Source: Candidatus Gastranaerophilales bacterium (GTDB lineage Bacteria > Cyanobacteriota > Vampirovibrionia > Gastranaerophilales > Gastranaerophilaceae). Taken from it: 64,000 nucleotides of DNA. A program made the translations under genes and the position numbers. The notes beneath the pieces are model-generated. The model searched no databases, was not told the DNA's origin, and saw nothing but the letters and a program-made list of their open reading frames with translations. The number at the start of each line of letters is the position of its first letter. Position 1 is the first letter of the stretch. The DNA is taken from positions 351,534-415,533 of the forward strand of contig CALUYE010000002.1 in NCBI GenBank assembly GCA_944324945.1, given 5' to 3'. Positions 17,155-26,734 of this stretch are shown one piece after another.

Positions 17155-17956
17155 TATTTACCTTCCTTTTGAATTTATTGTTTATGTATCCTTCAACATC
17201 ATCATAGCCGACATATTCAAGGGTTAAACCCTTGGCGTCAACTACGCTTGCGGCTTTTGTTCTGTCTTTTGAATTTAATATATCAAGCATTGTTTTGCTT
17301 GACAAATTATTTCGCTCGATAAACAAAACTTCGCCTACTATCGTTCTTACCATATTGTATAAGAAACGATTGCCAATGATATCTATAAAGATAAAATCGC
17401 ATCTTTCAATTTTTTCTTTTTTAGCATGCGCGAAGTAAATATGACAGTCATTGTATGGGTTATCAGACTGTGATTTAAAGGCGCTAAAGTCATGGATGCC
17501 CGTTAAATATTGAAGTGATTTATTAATATGTTCAATATTTAAATCAATATAAGGATAAAACAGATAGTCATCACTAAAAACCGAAGCAACATGATTGTTT
17601 AGTATTTTATATCTGTAGTGCTTATATTTTGCATCTTTTTGTGCATGGAAGTTACCATGTGTGCTTTTTAATTGAAAAACTTTAACATCATCAGGCAGGA
17701 TGCAATTAAGACTGTATAAAAATTTATCTTCATCATTTATTGGTTTTTTAGTGTCAAAATGTGCCGTTTGAAATTTGGCACTTACACCTCTATCGGTTCT
17801 GCCCGAGAGTGTCATATTGATTTTATCTTTTGTCAATGTGCAAAGTGCTTTTTCTAGTTCCTGCTGGACTGTTCTTTTATCGGGCTGTATTTGGCTTCCG
17901 AAAAAATTTCGTCCGAAAAATTCAAAGCAAATGATGTATCTGGTAGAAAATTGCAT
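17141..17956 (-). CDS. truA: tRNA pseudouridine(38-40) synthase TruA
   Basis: TruA isomerises uridines 38-40 in the anticodon arm of many tRNAs. The 271-residue product has the catalytic-Asp motif [18 protein letters not shown] near residue 50, [16 protein letters not shown], and the C-terminal [11 protein letters not shown]. Length is normal. Its start shares one base with the rplQ stop, and its end overlaps rplM, so it is embedded in the ribosomal operon. Confidence 0.95.
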   Translation of the reverse strand: MQFSTRYIICFEFFGRNFFGSQIQPDKRTVQQELEKALCTLTKDKINMTLSGRTDRGVSAKFQTAHFDTKKPINDEDKFLYSLNCILPDDVKVFQLKSTHGNFHAQKDAKYKHYRYKILNNHVASVFSDDYLFYPYIDLNIEHINKSLQYLTGIHDFSAFKSQSDNPYNDCHIYFAHAKKEKIERCDFIFIDIIGNRFLYNMVRTIVGEVLFIERNNLSSKTMLDILNSKDRTKAASVVDAKGLTLEYVGYDDVEGYINNKFKRKVNNENI

Positions 17957-18384
17957 TAAACTAACTGAATTAATGCCATTTCCGCATTGTCGCCGCGACG
18001 GGGAGCTACTCTTAGGATTCTTGTGTAGCCACCGTTACGTGTTGCATATTTTTTACCGATAACGCAAAACAGTTGTCTTAAAACGGATTGCTTGGGCAAT
18101 TTTTTACCTTCGGGCATTTTGTCAAACAATTCGCCTGTTTCAACATCGATAAATTTTTCTGTTTCGATATCATAGATATCTTTTTTGGCTTCACGTCTTG
18201 CCGCTAAATCACCTTTTTTAGCAAAAGTGATGATTGATTCGGCAAAAGGTTTAAGAGCCTTTGCTCTTGCCATTGTGGTTGTTATTTCGCCTTTCAAGAA
18301 TAACTGCGATGCTAATGAGCGCAACAGAGCTCTTCTTTGATCTGCAGCTTTTGAAAGTTTATGAATTTTACGACCGTGTCTCAT
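17956..18384 (-). CDS. rplQ: 50S ribosomal protein L17
   Basis: L17 is a large-subunit protein near the peptide exit. The 142-residue product starts MRHGRKIHKLSKAADQRRALLRSL, of which RHGRKIHKL and RRALLRSL are diagnostic, and ends RRGDNAEMALIQLV. At residues 75-105 an insertion (YDIETEKFIDVETGELFDK) makes it longer than the usual 116-130 residues. It follows rpoA after 26 bp. Confidence 0.96.
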   Translation of the reverse strand: MRHGRKIHKLSKAADQRRALLRSLASQLFLKGEITTTMARAKALKPFAESIITFAKKGDLAARREAKKDIYDIETEKFIDVETGELFDKMPEGKKLPKQSVLRQLFCVIGKKYATRNGGYTRILRVAPRRGDNAEMALIQLV

Positions 18385-18410
18385 TTTTCATTTCCTTATG
18401 TTTTAAGTGT

Positions 18411-19388
18411 TTATATTAATTCTAAATCATCGACGCCTTCGGGATTAGGTTGAAGGTCAAGTCCCATTTGATGAAGTTTTTCAATAACTTCATCTGATGA
18501 TTTTTTACCGAAATTTTTAATATTTAATAAATCATGTTCTGATTTTTTAAGTAATTCAGCCATTGAATTTATGCTTGCTCTTTTTAAGCAGTTATAAGCA
18601 CGAACGGAAAGCTCAAGATCTTCGATTGTTAAAGAAGGTGCAACTTCTTCTTCAACTTCTTGAGTTTCAACAACTTCCTGTTTAACCTGTGGAGCAGCAC
18701 CTGTTATGCCTGCAATTTGACTAAAGTGTTCAATTAACAGAGTTGATGCTTTTGATAAAGCTTGAGAAACTTCAATTGAACCGTTTGACCAAATTTCAAG
18801 AGTTAATTTGTCAAAATCCAATGATTCACCTACACGTGCAGGTTCAACATTGTAGCTGACTCTTTTAATAGGCATAAATACTGCATCTATCGGTAATATA
18901 TCGATAGGAAGTCCGTTCTTTTGTTCTTTTAAAATATCAACAGCAACATAACCTTTTCCTGTTTCAACAGTGATATCCGCATGGATTGAACCACCTTGGG
19001 ATAATGTACAGATAACACAATCGGGGTTAACGATTTTAACTCCCGCAGGAAGTTCAATGTCTCCCGCTAAAACAGGACCTGCTGTTGTAGCGTCTAATCT
19101 TAAGTGTTGAGGTTCAACAGAGTCTGTTTTTACAACAACCGATTTAAGATTTAACATTATATCAATAACATCTTCAACAACACCCGGAATTGAAGTGTAT
19201 TCGTGAGTTATACCTTCAATACGAACAGAAGTTACGGCTGCACCTTCAAGGCTTGATAACAAAACTCTTCTTAGAGCATTACCGATTGTAGCGCCATAGC
19301 CTCTTTCAAGCGGCTCGATAACAAATTTACCGTATTGTGAACCGTCTGAAGAAGTTGTAGTGTTAATATTTTTGATTTTAAGTTCCAT
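18411..19388 (-). CDS. rpoA: DNA-directed RNA polymerase subunit alpha
   Basis: The alpha subunit assembles RNA polymerase and contacts upstream promoter DNA and regulators. The 325-residue product has the N-terminal assembly domain (GYGATIGNALRRVLLSSLEG near 30-50; LNLKSVVVK), a Glu-rich flexible linker (about 235-250, QEVVETQEVEEEVAP) and an intact C-terminal domain (LELSVRAYNCLKRA and LLNIKNFGKKSSDEV). Length is normal. It lies between rpsD (18-bp gap) and rplQ. Confidence 0.98.
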   Translation of the reverse strand: MELKIKNINTTTSSDGSQYGKFVIEPLERGYGATIGNALRRVLLSSLEGAAVTSVRIEGITHEYTSIPGVVEDVIDIMLNLKSVVVKTDSVEPQHLRLDATTAGPVLAGDIELPAGVKIVNPDCVICTLSQGGSIHADITVETGKGYVAVDILKEQKNGLPIDILPIDAVFMPIKRVSYNVEPARVGESLDFDKLTLEIWSNGSIEVSQALSKASTLLIEHFSQIAGITGAAPQVKQEVVETQEVEEEVAPSLTIEDLELSVRAYNCLKRASINSMAELLKKSEHDLLNIKNFGKKSSDEVIEKLHQMGLDLQPNPEGVDDLELI

Positions 19389-19405
19389 AATTCATTCTCT
19401 CCTAA

Positions 19406-20008
19406 TTATTTAGAGTAGTATTCAATAACGAGTTGTTCTTTGAACTCAGGGTCAAGTTCTTCTCTTTGCGGGATCCTATCGAAAGTAACTTTTAGTTCAT
19501 CTCTGTCAACCGTTAACCAAGCATAATTAAGTGCTAAATCGATTGATTCGATAACGTTTTTAACGAATGCTTTCGAATTTTCTCTAACTGTAACAACATC
19601 GCCTGCTTTTAATAAATAAGAAGGAATGTCAACTTTTTTACCGTTTACAAGAACGTGTGCATGATTTACTATTTGTCTTGCCTGACGTCTTGTGATGGCA
19701 AAACCTGCTCTGTATAGAACATTATCTAGTCTTGATTCAAGCATTTGTAACATGATTGTACCTGTTACGCCTGTTTTTCTTGAAGCAATTTCGTAATATT
19801 TGGCAAATTGTTTTTCATTTACCAGATAAGTCATTCTGATTGTTTGTTTTGCTTTTAATTGAAGTGCATAATCAGAACTTTTCTTTCTTGTGGCACCATG
19901 TTGACCTGAAGCATGCTGCCTCATTGATGTTGTCAATTTACGATTTGATAAATCTTTAACACCATAATTTCTGAATAATTTATTTGTTGGTCCTGTATAT
20001 CTAGCCAT
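19406..20008 (-). CDS. rpsD: 30S ribosomal protein S4
   Basis: S4 nucleates 16S rRNA 5'-domain folding. The 200-residue product has MARYTGPTNKLFRNYGV, the S4 RNA-binding domain (LESRLDNVLYRAGFAITRRQARQ; VLVNGKKVDIPSYLLKAGD) and a normal C-terminus. No zinc-binding cysteines occur in the N-terminal region, so it is the C-minus form. It sits between rpsK and rpoA as in most bacteria; many cyanobacteria instead have rpsD elsewhere. Confidence 0.97.
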   Translation of the reverse strand: MARYTGPTNKLFRNYGVKDLSNRKLTTSMRQHASGQHGATRKKSSDYALQLKAKQTIRMTYLVNEKQFAKYYEIASRKTGVTGTIMLQMLESRLDNVLYRAGFAITRRQARQIVNHAHVLVNGKKVDIPSYLLKAGDVVTVRENSKAFVKNVIESIDLALNYAWLTVDRDELKVTFDRIPQREELDPEFKEQLVIEYYSK

Positions 20009-20032
20009 TTTAGCTCCTATTATTTTTCTTTA

Positions 20033-20419
20033 TTATACTCTGCGTTTCTTTGGAGGTCTGCAACCGTTGTGAGGAATAGGAGTAACGTCTTTAATTAATG
20101 TAATTTCCAAACCTGCTCCTTGAATTGCTCTGATTGCTGTTTCTCTGCCCGAACCCGGGCCTTTAACATATACTTCAACTTTTTTCATGCCTTGATCAAG
20201 TGATTTTTTGGCAACAATTTCAGCAGCGCTTTGTGCAGCAAACGGAGTGCCTTTTCTTGCACCTTTAAAACCGCATCCGCCTGCAGAAGCCCAGGCAACA
20301 GCGTTACCTTGAGTATCTGTTGAAGTAACGATTGTATTATTGAAGGTGGATTGAATATGTACAACACCTTGCAATATATTCTTTCTTTCTTTCTTTTTAG
20401 TTTTTGTTGGTTTAGCCAT
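20033..20419 (-). CDS. rpsK: 30S ribosomal protein S11
   Basis: S11 is a platform protein of the small subunit. The 128-residue product has [40 protein letters not shown] and the C-terminal [15 protein letters not shown], all diagnostic. It lies 36 bp after rpsM. A ribosome site (AAAGGAAAA) precedes the ATG. Confidence 0.98.
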   Translation of the reverse strand: MAKPTKTKKKERKNILQGVVHIQSTFNNTIVTSTDTQGNAVAWASAGGCGFKGARKGTPFAAQSAAEIVAKKSLDQGMKKVEVYVKGPGSGRETAIRAIQGAGLEITLIKDVTPIPHNGCRPPKKRRV

Positions 20420-20455
20420 TTTATTTTCCTTTTAGTTGATTATCAAATATTAGAT

Positions 20456-20824
20456 TTATTTTTTCTTACCTGCGATTGGGCCTGTTTTTTTGCCTCTTCT
20501 TGTTCTTGCGTTTGTTTTTGTTCTTTGACCGCGAACAGGAAGTTTCTTTCTGTGGCGAATGCCGCGATAAGAATTAATTTCGCCTAAACGTTTGATGTGA
20601 AGTGATTCTTCTCTTTTTAAATCACCTTCAATCGTATAGTGTGCGATTTCATTTCTTAATTTTTTAATATCTTCTTCCGTTAAATCATCGGTTCTCAAGT
20701 CTTGAGAAATTCCGCATGCAGCTAAGATTTTAGCGCTTCTTGTCGGCCCGATGCCGTAGATGTAGGTTAATGCTATAACCATTCTTTTATTGCGGGGTAA
20801 ATCAACCCCAACTAATCTTGCCAT
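20456..20824 (-). CDS. rpsM: 30S ribosomal protein S13
   Basis: S13 forms inter-subunit bridges at the head of the 30S particle. The 122-residue product starts [20 protein letters not shown], has [18 protein letters not shown], and the C-terminal [22 protein letters not shown] (key part [14 protein letters not shown]). It is the third gene of the minus-strand operon after infA and rpmJ. Confidence 0.98.
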   Translation of the reverse strand: MARLVGVDLPRNKRMVIALTYIYGIGPTRSAKILAACGISQDLRTDDLTEEDIKKLRNEIAHYTIEGDLKREESLHIKRLGEINSYRGIRHRKKLPVRGQRTKTNARTRRGKKTGPIAGKKK

Positions 20825-20882
20825 GTATTTATTTTCTCCTATTTAATAAATTTTGTGTACTTTACCGTTTGTGTTTCCCTTT

Positions 20883-20996
20883 TTAACCTTGTCTTTGTTT
20901 GTGTTTCGGGTGTTTGCATACAACGGTTACTCTGCCGCGTCTTTTAATAATTTGGCAGTCTTTGCATATTTTTTTTACCGATGCTCTTACTTTCAT
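20883..20996 (-). CDS. rpmJ: 50S ribosomal protein L36
   Basis: This 37-residue product starts [20 protein letters not shown] and ends [11 protein letters not shown]. The Cys-x2-Cys ... Cys-x-His pattern (CKDC, then CKH) is intact, so it is the zinc-binding form of L36. It lies between infA (11-bp gap) and rpsM, the standard position. The gene is so short that simple ORF calling misses it. Confidence 0.96.
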   Translation of the reverse strand: MKVRASVKKICKDCQIIKRRGRVTVVCKHPKHKQRQG

Positions 20997-21007
20997 TGTT
21001 TTGTCCT

Positions 21008-21223
21008 TTATTTTAGTCTGTATGTAATTCTTCCTCTGCTAAGATCATAAGGGGTCATTTCGACTTTTACCTTATCGCCCGGCAGGATTCTTATGAAGTT
21101 TTTTCTTATTTTTCCCGAAATATGAGCAAGAATTTCATGCCCGTTTTCAAGTTCTACTCGAAACATTGCGTTCGGCAATGATTCAAGTATTGTACCTTCA
21201 AGTTCTATTACGTCTTTTGACAT
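21008..21223 (-). CDS. infA: Translation initiation factor IF-1
   Basis: IF-1 binds the ribosomal A site during initiation. The 71-residue OB-fold product has [25 protein letters not shown], of which [15 protein letters not shown] is diagnostic, then [22 protein letters not shown] and a normal end ([12 protein letters not shown]). It heads the minus-strand operon infA-rpmJ-rpsM-rpsK-rpsD-rpoA-rplQ-truA-rplM-rpsI. AAAGGAT precedes the ATG. Confidence 0.98.
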   Translation of the reverse strand: MSKDVIELEGTILESLPNAMFRVELENGHEILAHISGKIRKNFIRILPGDKVKVEMTPYDLSRGRITYRLK

Positions 21224-21254
21224 ATTTATCCTTTAAAATTTATTTGCATATACA

Positions 21255-21282
21255 ATCATACGTGCTGAATTTTTGTTTGCAA
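21255..21282 (-). promoter_or_regulatory. Promoter of the infA-rpsI operon
   Basis: Minus strand TTGCAA (21282-21277), 16 nt, TATGAT (21260-21255), about 32 nt before the infA start. The 326-bp gap 21224-21549 also holds a TATAAT (21522-21527) for the divergent ubiA-like gene and a CTTAAAA/TTTTAAG dyad near 21380-21402; nothing else is seen in it. Confidence 0.55.
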
Positions 21283-21552
21283 GTAAAAAAGGCTTAAAAA
21301 ATCAACATTTGAGCAAGTTTTTGTAAAATTTAAATAATTATTTTTTTAAATATAAAACACATTAAGTATTTATAATTATCTTAAAACCACAGTTATTTTA
21401 AGAATTTTTGGTAATTTTGTAAAGATTTTTTAATATTTATATAATCCATTAGTTTAAAAAAATAATTTTACATAATTTATCTTTGTACACTTTGATAATA
21501 ACAATTTTAAATATATTATCTTATAATAAGCAAATATTGAGGAGTAAAATTG

Positions 21553-22521
21553 ATGGAAAATATAAAAAACTTTTTCGAATTAACGCGCGCATATTCTCTT
21601 CCGATGATTATCGCAACGCTTTGCGTCATTCTTTCTTACGCACATTATTCGCAAAATTTTACGATTTTCAATTTTATTCTCCTTATAATTGCACTTTGCA
21701 TTCTTCATCTTGGAGCTAATTTGTTTGATGATTATATCGATATTAAAAACAAGCAAAAAGAAGGTTTTGAGTTGAATAACATTAACTTTGCAAACAAAAG
21801 AAAGGCAATTTTAATAAGAAACGGTGTTTTTTCGCTTGAAAAAGTTCAATTAATACTTTGTATAATGTTTGCATCTGTCTGCACTATAGGTCTTTATTTT
21901 ACAATTGTTGCAGGATGGCAGATTTTAATATTTGCGCTTTTGGGTGCGGGTTTAATTTTATTTTATCCGTTTGCAGCTAAATATTATTTATCTGAAATTG
22001 TTGTAGGTTTAGCATTTGGGCCTGTTGCAATAATGGGAGGATATTTTGCTTTAACGGGCGGATTTGATTCTAATTTGTTGCTTTTATCAAGCACAATTTT
22101 TATTACGACAATAATTTTACTTCATACTCACAGCATTATGGATTGGGAATTTGATATAAAAGAAGGCAAAAATACTCTTGCACTTTTATGTAAAACAAAA
22201 CCAAGAGCAATAGTTATGCTTAAATGGATGATTATTATATCATACACAATAATTGTTTTTGGCATTTTTAATTTAAATTTTAATCCTAATATGATGTATG
22301 TATTTTTAACTTTACCTATTGCAACAAAGTTGCAAAAATCAATAAAAGATTATATAAATATAAAAGATGTTAAATTTATACCCAGATGGTACTACGGACC
22401 CTTTGAAAACTGGGATAAAATTAAAGAAAATAAAATCGACTTTTTTATGTATCGGTTTTACTTAGCAAGAAATTTCGCATTATTTTTTGCAATATTCGCT
22501 TCAATAGGAGCAGTTTTATAA
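21553..22521 (+). CDS. UbiA-family prenyltransferase (MenA-like)
   Basis: UbiA-family enzymes attach a polyprenyl chain to an aromatic acceptor in the membrane. The 322-residue protein has about eight hydrophobic helices and both Asp-rich motifs: NLFDDYIDIK near residue 55 and MDWEFDIKEGKNTLA near residue 197, which bind Mg-diphosphate. The first motif is closest to 1,4-dihydroxy-2-naphthoate prenyltransferases (MenA), but no quinone-pathway neighbour confirms this. GAGGAG lies 8 nt before ATG 21553; a TTG at 21550 is the alternative start. Acceptor unknown. Confidence 0.8.
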   Translation: MENIKNFFELTRAYSLPMIIATLCVILSYAHYSQNFTIFNFILLIIALCILHLGANLFDDYIDIKNKQKEGFELNNINFANKRKAILIRNGVFSLEKVQLILCIMFASVCTIGLYFTIVAGWQILIFALLGAGLILFYPFAAKYYLSEIVVGLAFGPVAIMGGYFALTGGFDSNLLLLSSTIFITTIILLHTHSIMDWEFDIKEGKNTLALLCKTKPRAIVMLKWMIIISYTIIVFGIFNLNFNPNMMYVFLTLPIATKLQKSIKDYINIKDVKFIPRWYYGPFENWDKIKENKIDFFMYRFYLARNFALFFAIFASIGAVL

Positions 22522-22555
22522 AAAAAGACAACACTTAAACGGAATTAATTAAAGT

Positions 22556-23110
22556 ATGAAAAAGATAATATTACTGGTTATATGTTTATATCTCGGAGGG
22601 ATTATTATGTCCAGCGCATTAGACAAAGTTGAAGAAAATATTTTTAAAATTTCAAGCAATGATTTAATAAACAACGAGCTTTTACCTGAAAAACAGGTTT
22701 ATAAAGGATATGGCTGTAATGGCGGCAATTTATCTCCCGAGCTTCACTGGTCTAATCCGCCGATTAACACAAAAAGCTTTGCGCTTATTTGCCATGACCC
22801 AGATGCACCGAAAGAAAACGGCTGGTATCACTGGCTTGTTGTAAATATCCCTCTTTCAACAACTTCAATTAAACAAGGAGAAAAATTCCAAAACGCCCTT
22901 GAAACCGTTACGGATTTCGGTTCAACAGGCTACAACGGGGCATGTCCTCCCAAAGGCCATGGTATACATCATTATAACTTTACAATTTATGCTCTTGATG
23001 TTGATAAAATCGATGTTAAAAACAATGCAAAACCAAAAGATGTTGAAGCGCAAGTATTAGCTCATACTATTGCAAAATCTACAATAACAGCTCTTTACGA
23101 AAGAAAATAA
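22556..23110 (+). CDS. YbhB/YbcL-type PEBP (phosphatidylethanolamine-binding-like) protein
   Basis: The protein has the PEBP hallmarks CHDPDAP, GWYHWLVVNIP and GIHHYNFTIYALD of the bacterial YbhB/YbcL group, whose ligand is unclear. Two starts compete. From 22556 the 184 residues begin with MKKIILLVICLYLGGIIMS, which could be a signal peptide. However, a strong CGGAGGG lies 6 nt before an internal ATG at 22607, which would give a 167-residue cytosolic protein the length of E. coli YbhB. Its stop abuts the stop of the convergent gene with no gap. Confidence 0.85.
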   Translation: MKKIILLVICLYLGGIIMSSALDKVEENIFKISSNDLINNELLPEKQVYKGYGCNGGNLSPELHWSNPPINTKSFALICHDPDAPKENGWYHWLVVNIPLSTTSIKQGEKFQNALETVTDFGSTGYNGACPPKGHGIHHYNFTIYALDVDKIDVKNNAKPKDVEAQVLAHTIAKSTITALYERK

Positions 23111-23365
23111 TTAAGTTAAAAAATAATCGCAGATTAATTTTTCTTTCTTGTTTGTTTTAAAGATTTCAACAAATCTTTGTTTTAAGGAAGGTTTGTAACA
23201 AAGTTTTTTGTAATTGTCAACCAAAATTGCCTTTTGTACAATAATTTTATTGTATTCCTTAGATTTTTCTTCATCTGTTTCGATAAACGGCGCAAGTCTT
23301 TTTAATTTTTTCTTGCATAAAAGAATTTCTTCTTCAAGTGTTTGTTTGTTTGTCTTTTTTCTCAT
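23111..23365 (-). CDS. Small basic helical hypothetical protein
   Basis: No family is recognised. The 84-residue product is rich in Lys and Glu and predicted mostly helical (EEEILLCKKKLKRLAPFIE and later helices). It ends exactly where the PEBP gene ends, on the opposite strand. No strong ribosome site is seen upstream of the ATG. It could be a real small gene; confidence is limited by its size and the lack of homologues I can name. The 188-bp gap 23366-23553 upstream holds only AT-rich promoter-like sequence. Confidence 0.45.
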   Translation of the reverse strand: MRKKTNKQTLEEEILLCKKKLKRLAPFIETDEEKSKEYNKIIVQKAILVDNYKKLCYKPSLKQRFVEIFKTNKKEKLICDYFLT

Positions 23366-23541
23366 CTTTAAACTCTTTAATTGGGGATAAAAACTTGTGT
23401 GTTCCTTGTGATTTTATAATACAACATCTGAAAAATTAAAACTCATCCATAATATGTAAAAAACAAAAATTGCATTTATCTGTATGATATTAACATATTT
23501 TATTCAATTATTTATAGTATTTTTGTTTATTAAAAAAATAC

Positions 23542-23547
23542 TAAAAT
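23542..23547 (+). promoter_or_regulatory. Leaderless -10 element of GH38 gene
   Basis: TAAAAT ends 6 nt before ATG 23554. No Shine-Dalgarno and no clear -35 are seen, so this is a weaker member of the leaderless set. Confidence 0.4.
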
Positions 23548-23553
23548 TTAATT

Positions 23554-25794
23554 ATGAAAAAAAAGGTATACGCATATTTACACACCCATTGGGACAGAGA
23601 ATGGTACAGAAACAAAGAAGATTTTAATTTAAGGCTTTTAAAGGTCTTTGATGATGTTTTATATGAATTAAAAAACAACAATGCACCGTATTTTTATTTT
23701 GACGGGCAGGTTGTTGCACTTCTTGATTATTTAAAATACCGCAGCGAAAATAAAAATTTAATTAAAAAATTTATTAAAGAAAAAAAATTATCAATAGGCC
23801 CTTATTTTGCAAGCATAGATAGCTTTTATGCGGGTTATCCCATATTGCTTAAAAATCTTGATTTAGGTTTAAAAATATCCTCTGAGTTCTATCAAGACGA
23901 TTTTATAGGATATATGTGCGATATATTCGGCATTTCAAAAAGTGCTTTTTGTGCTCTGAAAGATAAAAAAATAAATAAAGCAATAATCTGGAGAGGGGTT
24001 AACCCTGAATTTATTAACAATAACTGCAATTTTAAATACGGAAATATTAAAACCCACTGGCTTGTTCAGGGGTATTTTAACGATTTTTTGCATGCAAAAA
24101 ATTCACTTTCACAAAAAGCAAGTAATATAAAAAACACTCTCGATAAAATTTCAAAATATGCAAAAAGCCCTTTGCTTTTGCCTATCGGGGGAGATCATCT
24201 CGGGATTTTAAAAAACGCAAATTCGTTGATTTGTGAAATTAATAAATATCTTGATGATTATGAAATTATTCTATCAAGCCCTTTTGAATATTTTAAAAAA
24301 TCCGAATTTAAAAATACTCCTTTGACTGAAGAATTTCTTGATAACTCTCATACATACATTCTTCAAGGATGCGCAAGTTCAAGAATTTATCAAAAAGTTA
24401 AAAATAATTATCTTGAAAATAAAATTTCAAGAATAATTGAGCCTCTAAATTACTATTTAAAATTAAATTATCAAAAAAATATCGACTTTGCATACGCAAC
24501 CTTATTAAAATGCCATGCCCATGACGGTATATACGGCTGTTCGCTGGATAGCGTCCACAGGGCAATTGATGCGCGGTTTGAAAAAGTTGAAAATATTCTT
24601 AATTCCCTTGAAGATAATATAACTTCGGATTTTAAAAATAAACACAATATAAAAGGTAAAACAAAAGATAAAATCGGTTTATTTAACCTTGGAAACATTG
24701 AAAATTATAACATTGTTAAAATTAAAACCCCTTATAAAATAAAAAATGCGCAAATTATAAAAAAAGAAAAAAATTTCCCAAAAGAACTCTTAAACGATAT
24801 TTATACAATACCCGTAACCGAACAGATAACAACAATATACACATCCCTTGTTGAAATTGATAATTCAAAAAATTTCTCTTTTTCAACAAAAACTGTAAAT
24901 AAAGCGAAAATTAAAACCAAAATTACGGATAAATCAATTGAAAATGACTATATCGCCTTATTTATTAAAAATAATAAAATTCAAATTTTAAATAAAAAAA
25001 CAAATGAAAAAATACATTTTAAATTGACGGATATAAAAGACAAAGGTGATAGTTATAATTTTGCGCCTTTTGGGGAATACAAAACTCTTGAGCTTAAAAA
25101 AACAAAAATAATCGAAAAAGGTCCTCTAAGATTTTGTCTGAGGTTATATTTTAAAGATATTTATATTGATATTTATCTTGATGGTTATTCAAAATTTTTA
25201 AAATTTAATTCAACAATAAACAACAAAACCAAAAACCATAAACTGCAGGCGGTTTTTGAGATTGGCGAAAATATAGACAAAACAATTTCGCAGGATGCTT
25301 TTGGAATTATTAAAAGAAATATCGATTATAGCTATAAAATGCAGGATTTTATGCCCGCAATAAAGCCCGTTGAAATTAAGACAAATTCATATCCTATGAA
25401 AAATTTTGTAAATTTTAAAAATAATTCAATTTTAACAAACGGGCTTTGCGAATATGAAATCTATAAAAACGAGCTTAGAATTTGCCTGCTTAGAGCTTTT
25501 GGAACAATTTCAAACCCTAAAAATAAAGCCCGTTTTGTCCCTGCAGGGCCTAATCTTGAAACAATTGAATCGCAATGTCTTAAAAAAACAACTCAGGAAT
25601 TTGCATTTTTGTTTGGTGATTATAAAGAAGCCTTTAATAATCTTGATATATTTTTTGAAAATTATGTTGCAATTGATGGGGATTTTAGCGAAAATTTTGA
25701 AATTCAATTTGACAAAATCAAGAAAAATTCATACTTTTACTGCATAAATGATAATAAAAAAGTTATATTTGATTATAGTGATGATATAAATTAA
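23554..25794 (+). CDS. Glycoside hydrolase family 38 alpha-mannosidase-like protein
   Basis: GH38 enzymes are zinc-dependent retaining alpha-mannosidases. The 746-residue protein starts with the metal-binding motif HTHWDREWY (His10, His12, Asp14). The catalytic nucleophile motif is GYMCDIFG with Asp123, and HDGIYGCSLDSVHRAI lies near residue 325; a beta-sandwich C-terminal part follows. No signal peptide is seen, so it is probably cytosolic and acts on imported oligosaccharides, such as mannosyl-glycerate or N-glycan fragments. It is shorter than the ~870-880 aa MngB. No adjacent transporter identifies the substrate. Confidence 0.85.
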   Translation: MKKKVYAYLHTHWDREWYRNKEDFNLRLLKVFDDVLYELKNNNAPYFYFDGQVVALLDYLKYRSENKNLIKKFIKEKKLSIGPYFASIDSFYAGYPILLKNLDLGLKISSEFYQDDFIGYMCDIFGISKSAFCALKDKKINKAIIWRGVNPEFINNNCNFKYGNIKTHWLVQGYFNDFLHAKNSLSQKASNIKNTLDKISKYAKSPLLLPIGGDHLGILKNANSLICEINKYLDDYEIILSSPFEYFKKSEFKNTPLTEEFLDNSHTYILQGCASSRIYQKVKNNYLENKISRIIEPLNYYLKLNYQKNIDFAYATLLKCHAHDGIYGCSLDSVHRAIDARFEKVENILNSLEDNITSDFKNKHNIKGKTKDKIGLFNLGNIENYNIVKIKTPYKIKNAQIIKKEKNFPKELLNDIYTIPVTEQITTIYTSLVEIDNSKNFSFSTKTVNKAKIKTKITDKSIENDYIALFIKNNKIQILNKKTNEKIHFKLTDIKDKGDSYNFAPFGEYKTLELKKTKIIEKGPLRFCLRLYFKDIYIDIYLDGYSKFLKFNSTINNKTKNHKLQAVFEIGENIDKTISQDAFGIIKRNIDYSYKMQDFMPAIKPVEIKTNSYPMKNFVNFKNNSILTNGLCEYEIYKNELRICLLRAFGTISNPKNKARFVPAGPNLETIESQCLKKTTQEFAFLFGDYKEAFNNLDIFFENYVAIDGDFSENFEIQFDKIKKNSYFYCINDNKKVIFDYSDDIN

Positions 25795-25857
25795 TAATTG
25801 TCGGGAATAATAAAATAAGTTAAAATAAGTTGAAGGATTAGAAGTGGAGATATATTT

Positions 25858-26697
25858 ATGACTAAAACGCAGTGGGCAGTTGAAATATTTGAAAAATACG
25901 GAATTAAAACCCATGTTGATAATAACAATATGATTGTAATTTCTAACTACACTCAGCCAAAAGAAGCTACATTCAAAGAGCTTGGAATTAACGAAGACGA
26001 ATTAATAGAAAACGTCATAGCATGTGTTGGTACGTTTGACTTAAGAAAATCGGAATTGACAAGTTTTCCTCTTGTTGCATCAAAAGAAATAAGACTTTAT
26101 AAAGGAAATAAAATCACCGAAATGCCTAATTTAAAGGCAGTCGGGATATTAGTGTGCGATGAAACGCTTAAAAAATTACCGAAATTAAAAACCGCTGCTT
26201 CAATTTCTCTTGAAAATTCACCGATAAAAGCACTTCCTAAACTAAAAGAAGCAGGGATTCTAATTGCGCAAAATTCTGCCCTGGCAGACTTATCCTCGCT
26301 TGAAACAGTCAATAAACTCTGCATTATTGATTGTAAAATAGAAGATTTAAAAAAACTTCAAGAAGCACAGGATATATTCATCTGCTCAAGCGATGAAAAC
26401 AACAAACCCCCGCTTAGCGTTTTAAACAGCTTAGAAAGGGTTGATAAATTATTCGGCGCAAATTTAAATTTAAAATCGCTTCCAAAACTTAAAAAAGCAA
26501 ATAAAATAGCCCTTTACAATACTCAAATAAAAAGCGTTAAATCTTCGGTATGCAATGATATCGAAATCGAAACAAAAATAGACGACGCTCAATTAAGCGA
26601 AAAATTTGATACATTTACCGATTGGTACAATTCAGACGTCTTAAATAAATCCATGGATTTATTGGGCAATCTTGTTAATCAAATTCAGGGAAAATAA
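25858..26697 (+). CDS. Leucine-rich repeat-like hypothetical protein
   Basis: The 279-residue protein contains irregular leucine-rich units of 20-24 residues from about residue 60 to 235 (for example LKKLPKLKTAASISLENSP and IKALPKLKEAGILIAQNSA), the style of an LRR solenoid. No signal peptide or membrane segment is seen, so it may be an intracellular scaffold or a secreted protein using a non-Sec route. AGTGGAG lies upstream of the ATG. No close relative is recognised. It ends at a strong terminator shared with the next gene. Confidence 0.65.
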   Translation: MTKTQWAVEIFEKYGIKTHVDNNNMIVISNYTQPKEATFKELGINEDELIENVIACVGTFDLRKSELTSFPLVASKEIRLYKGNKITEMPNLKAVGILVCDETLKKLPKLKTAASISLENSPIKALPKLKEAGILIAQNSALADLSSLETVNKLCIIDCKIEDLKKLQEAQDIFICSSDENNKPPLSVLNSLERVDKLFGANLNLKSLPKLKKANKIALYNTQIKSVKSSVCNDIEIETKIDDAQLSEKFDTFTDWYNSDVLNKSMDLLGNLVNQIQGK

Positions 26698-26701
26698 TTA
26701 G

Positions 26702-26734
26702 TTAAAAAGGGTGCCAAAAACGCACCCTTTTTAA
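26702..26734. terminator. Bidirectional terminator at 26.7 kb
   Basis: A perfect 13-bp stem TTAAAAAGGGTGC / GCACCCTTTTTAA (26702-26714 with 26722-26734), 7-nt loop CAAAAAC, between convergent genes ending at 26697 and 26731. Confidence 0.9.
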
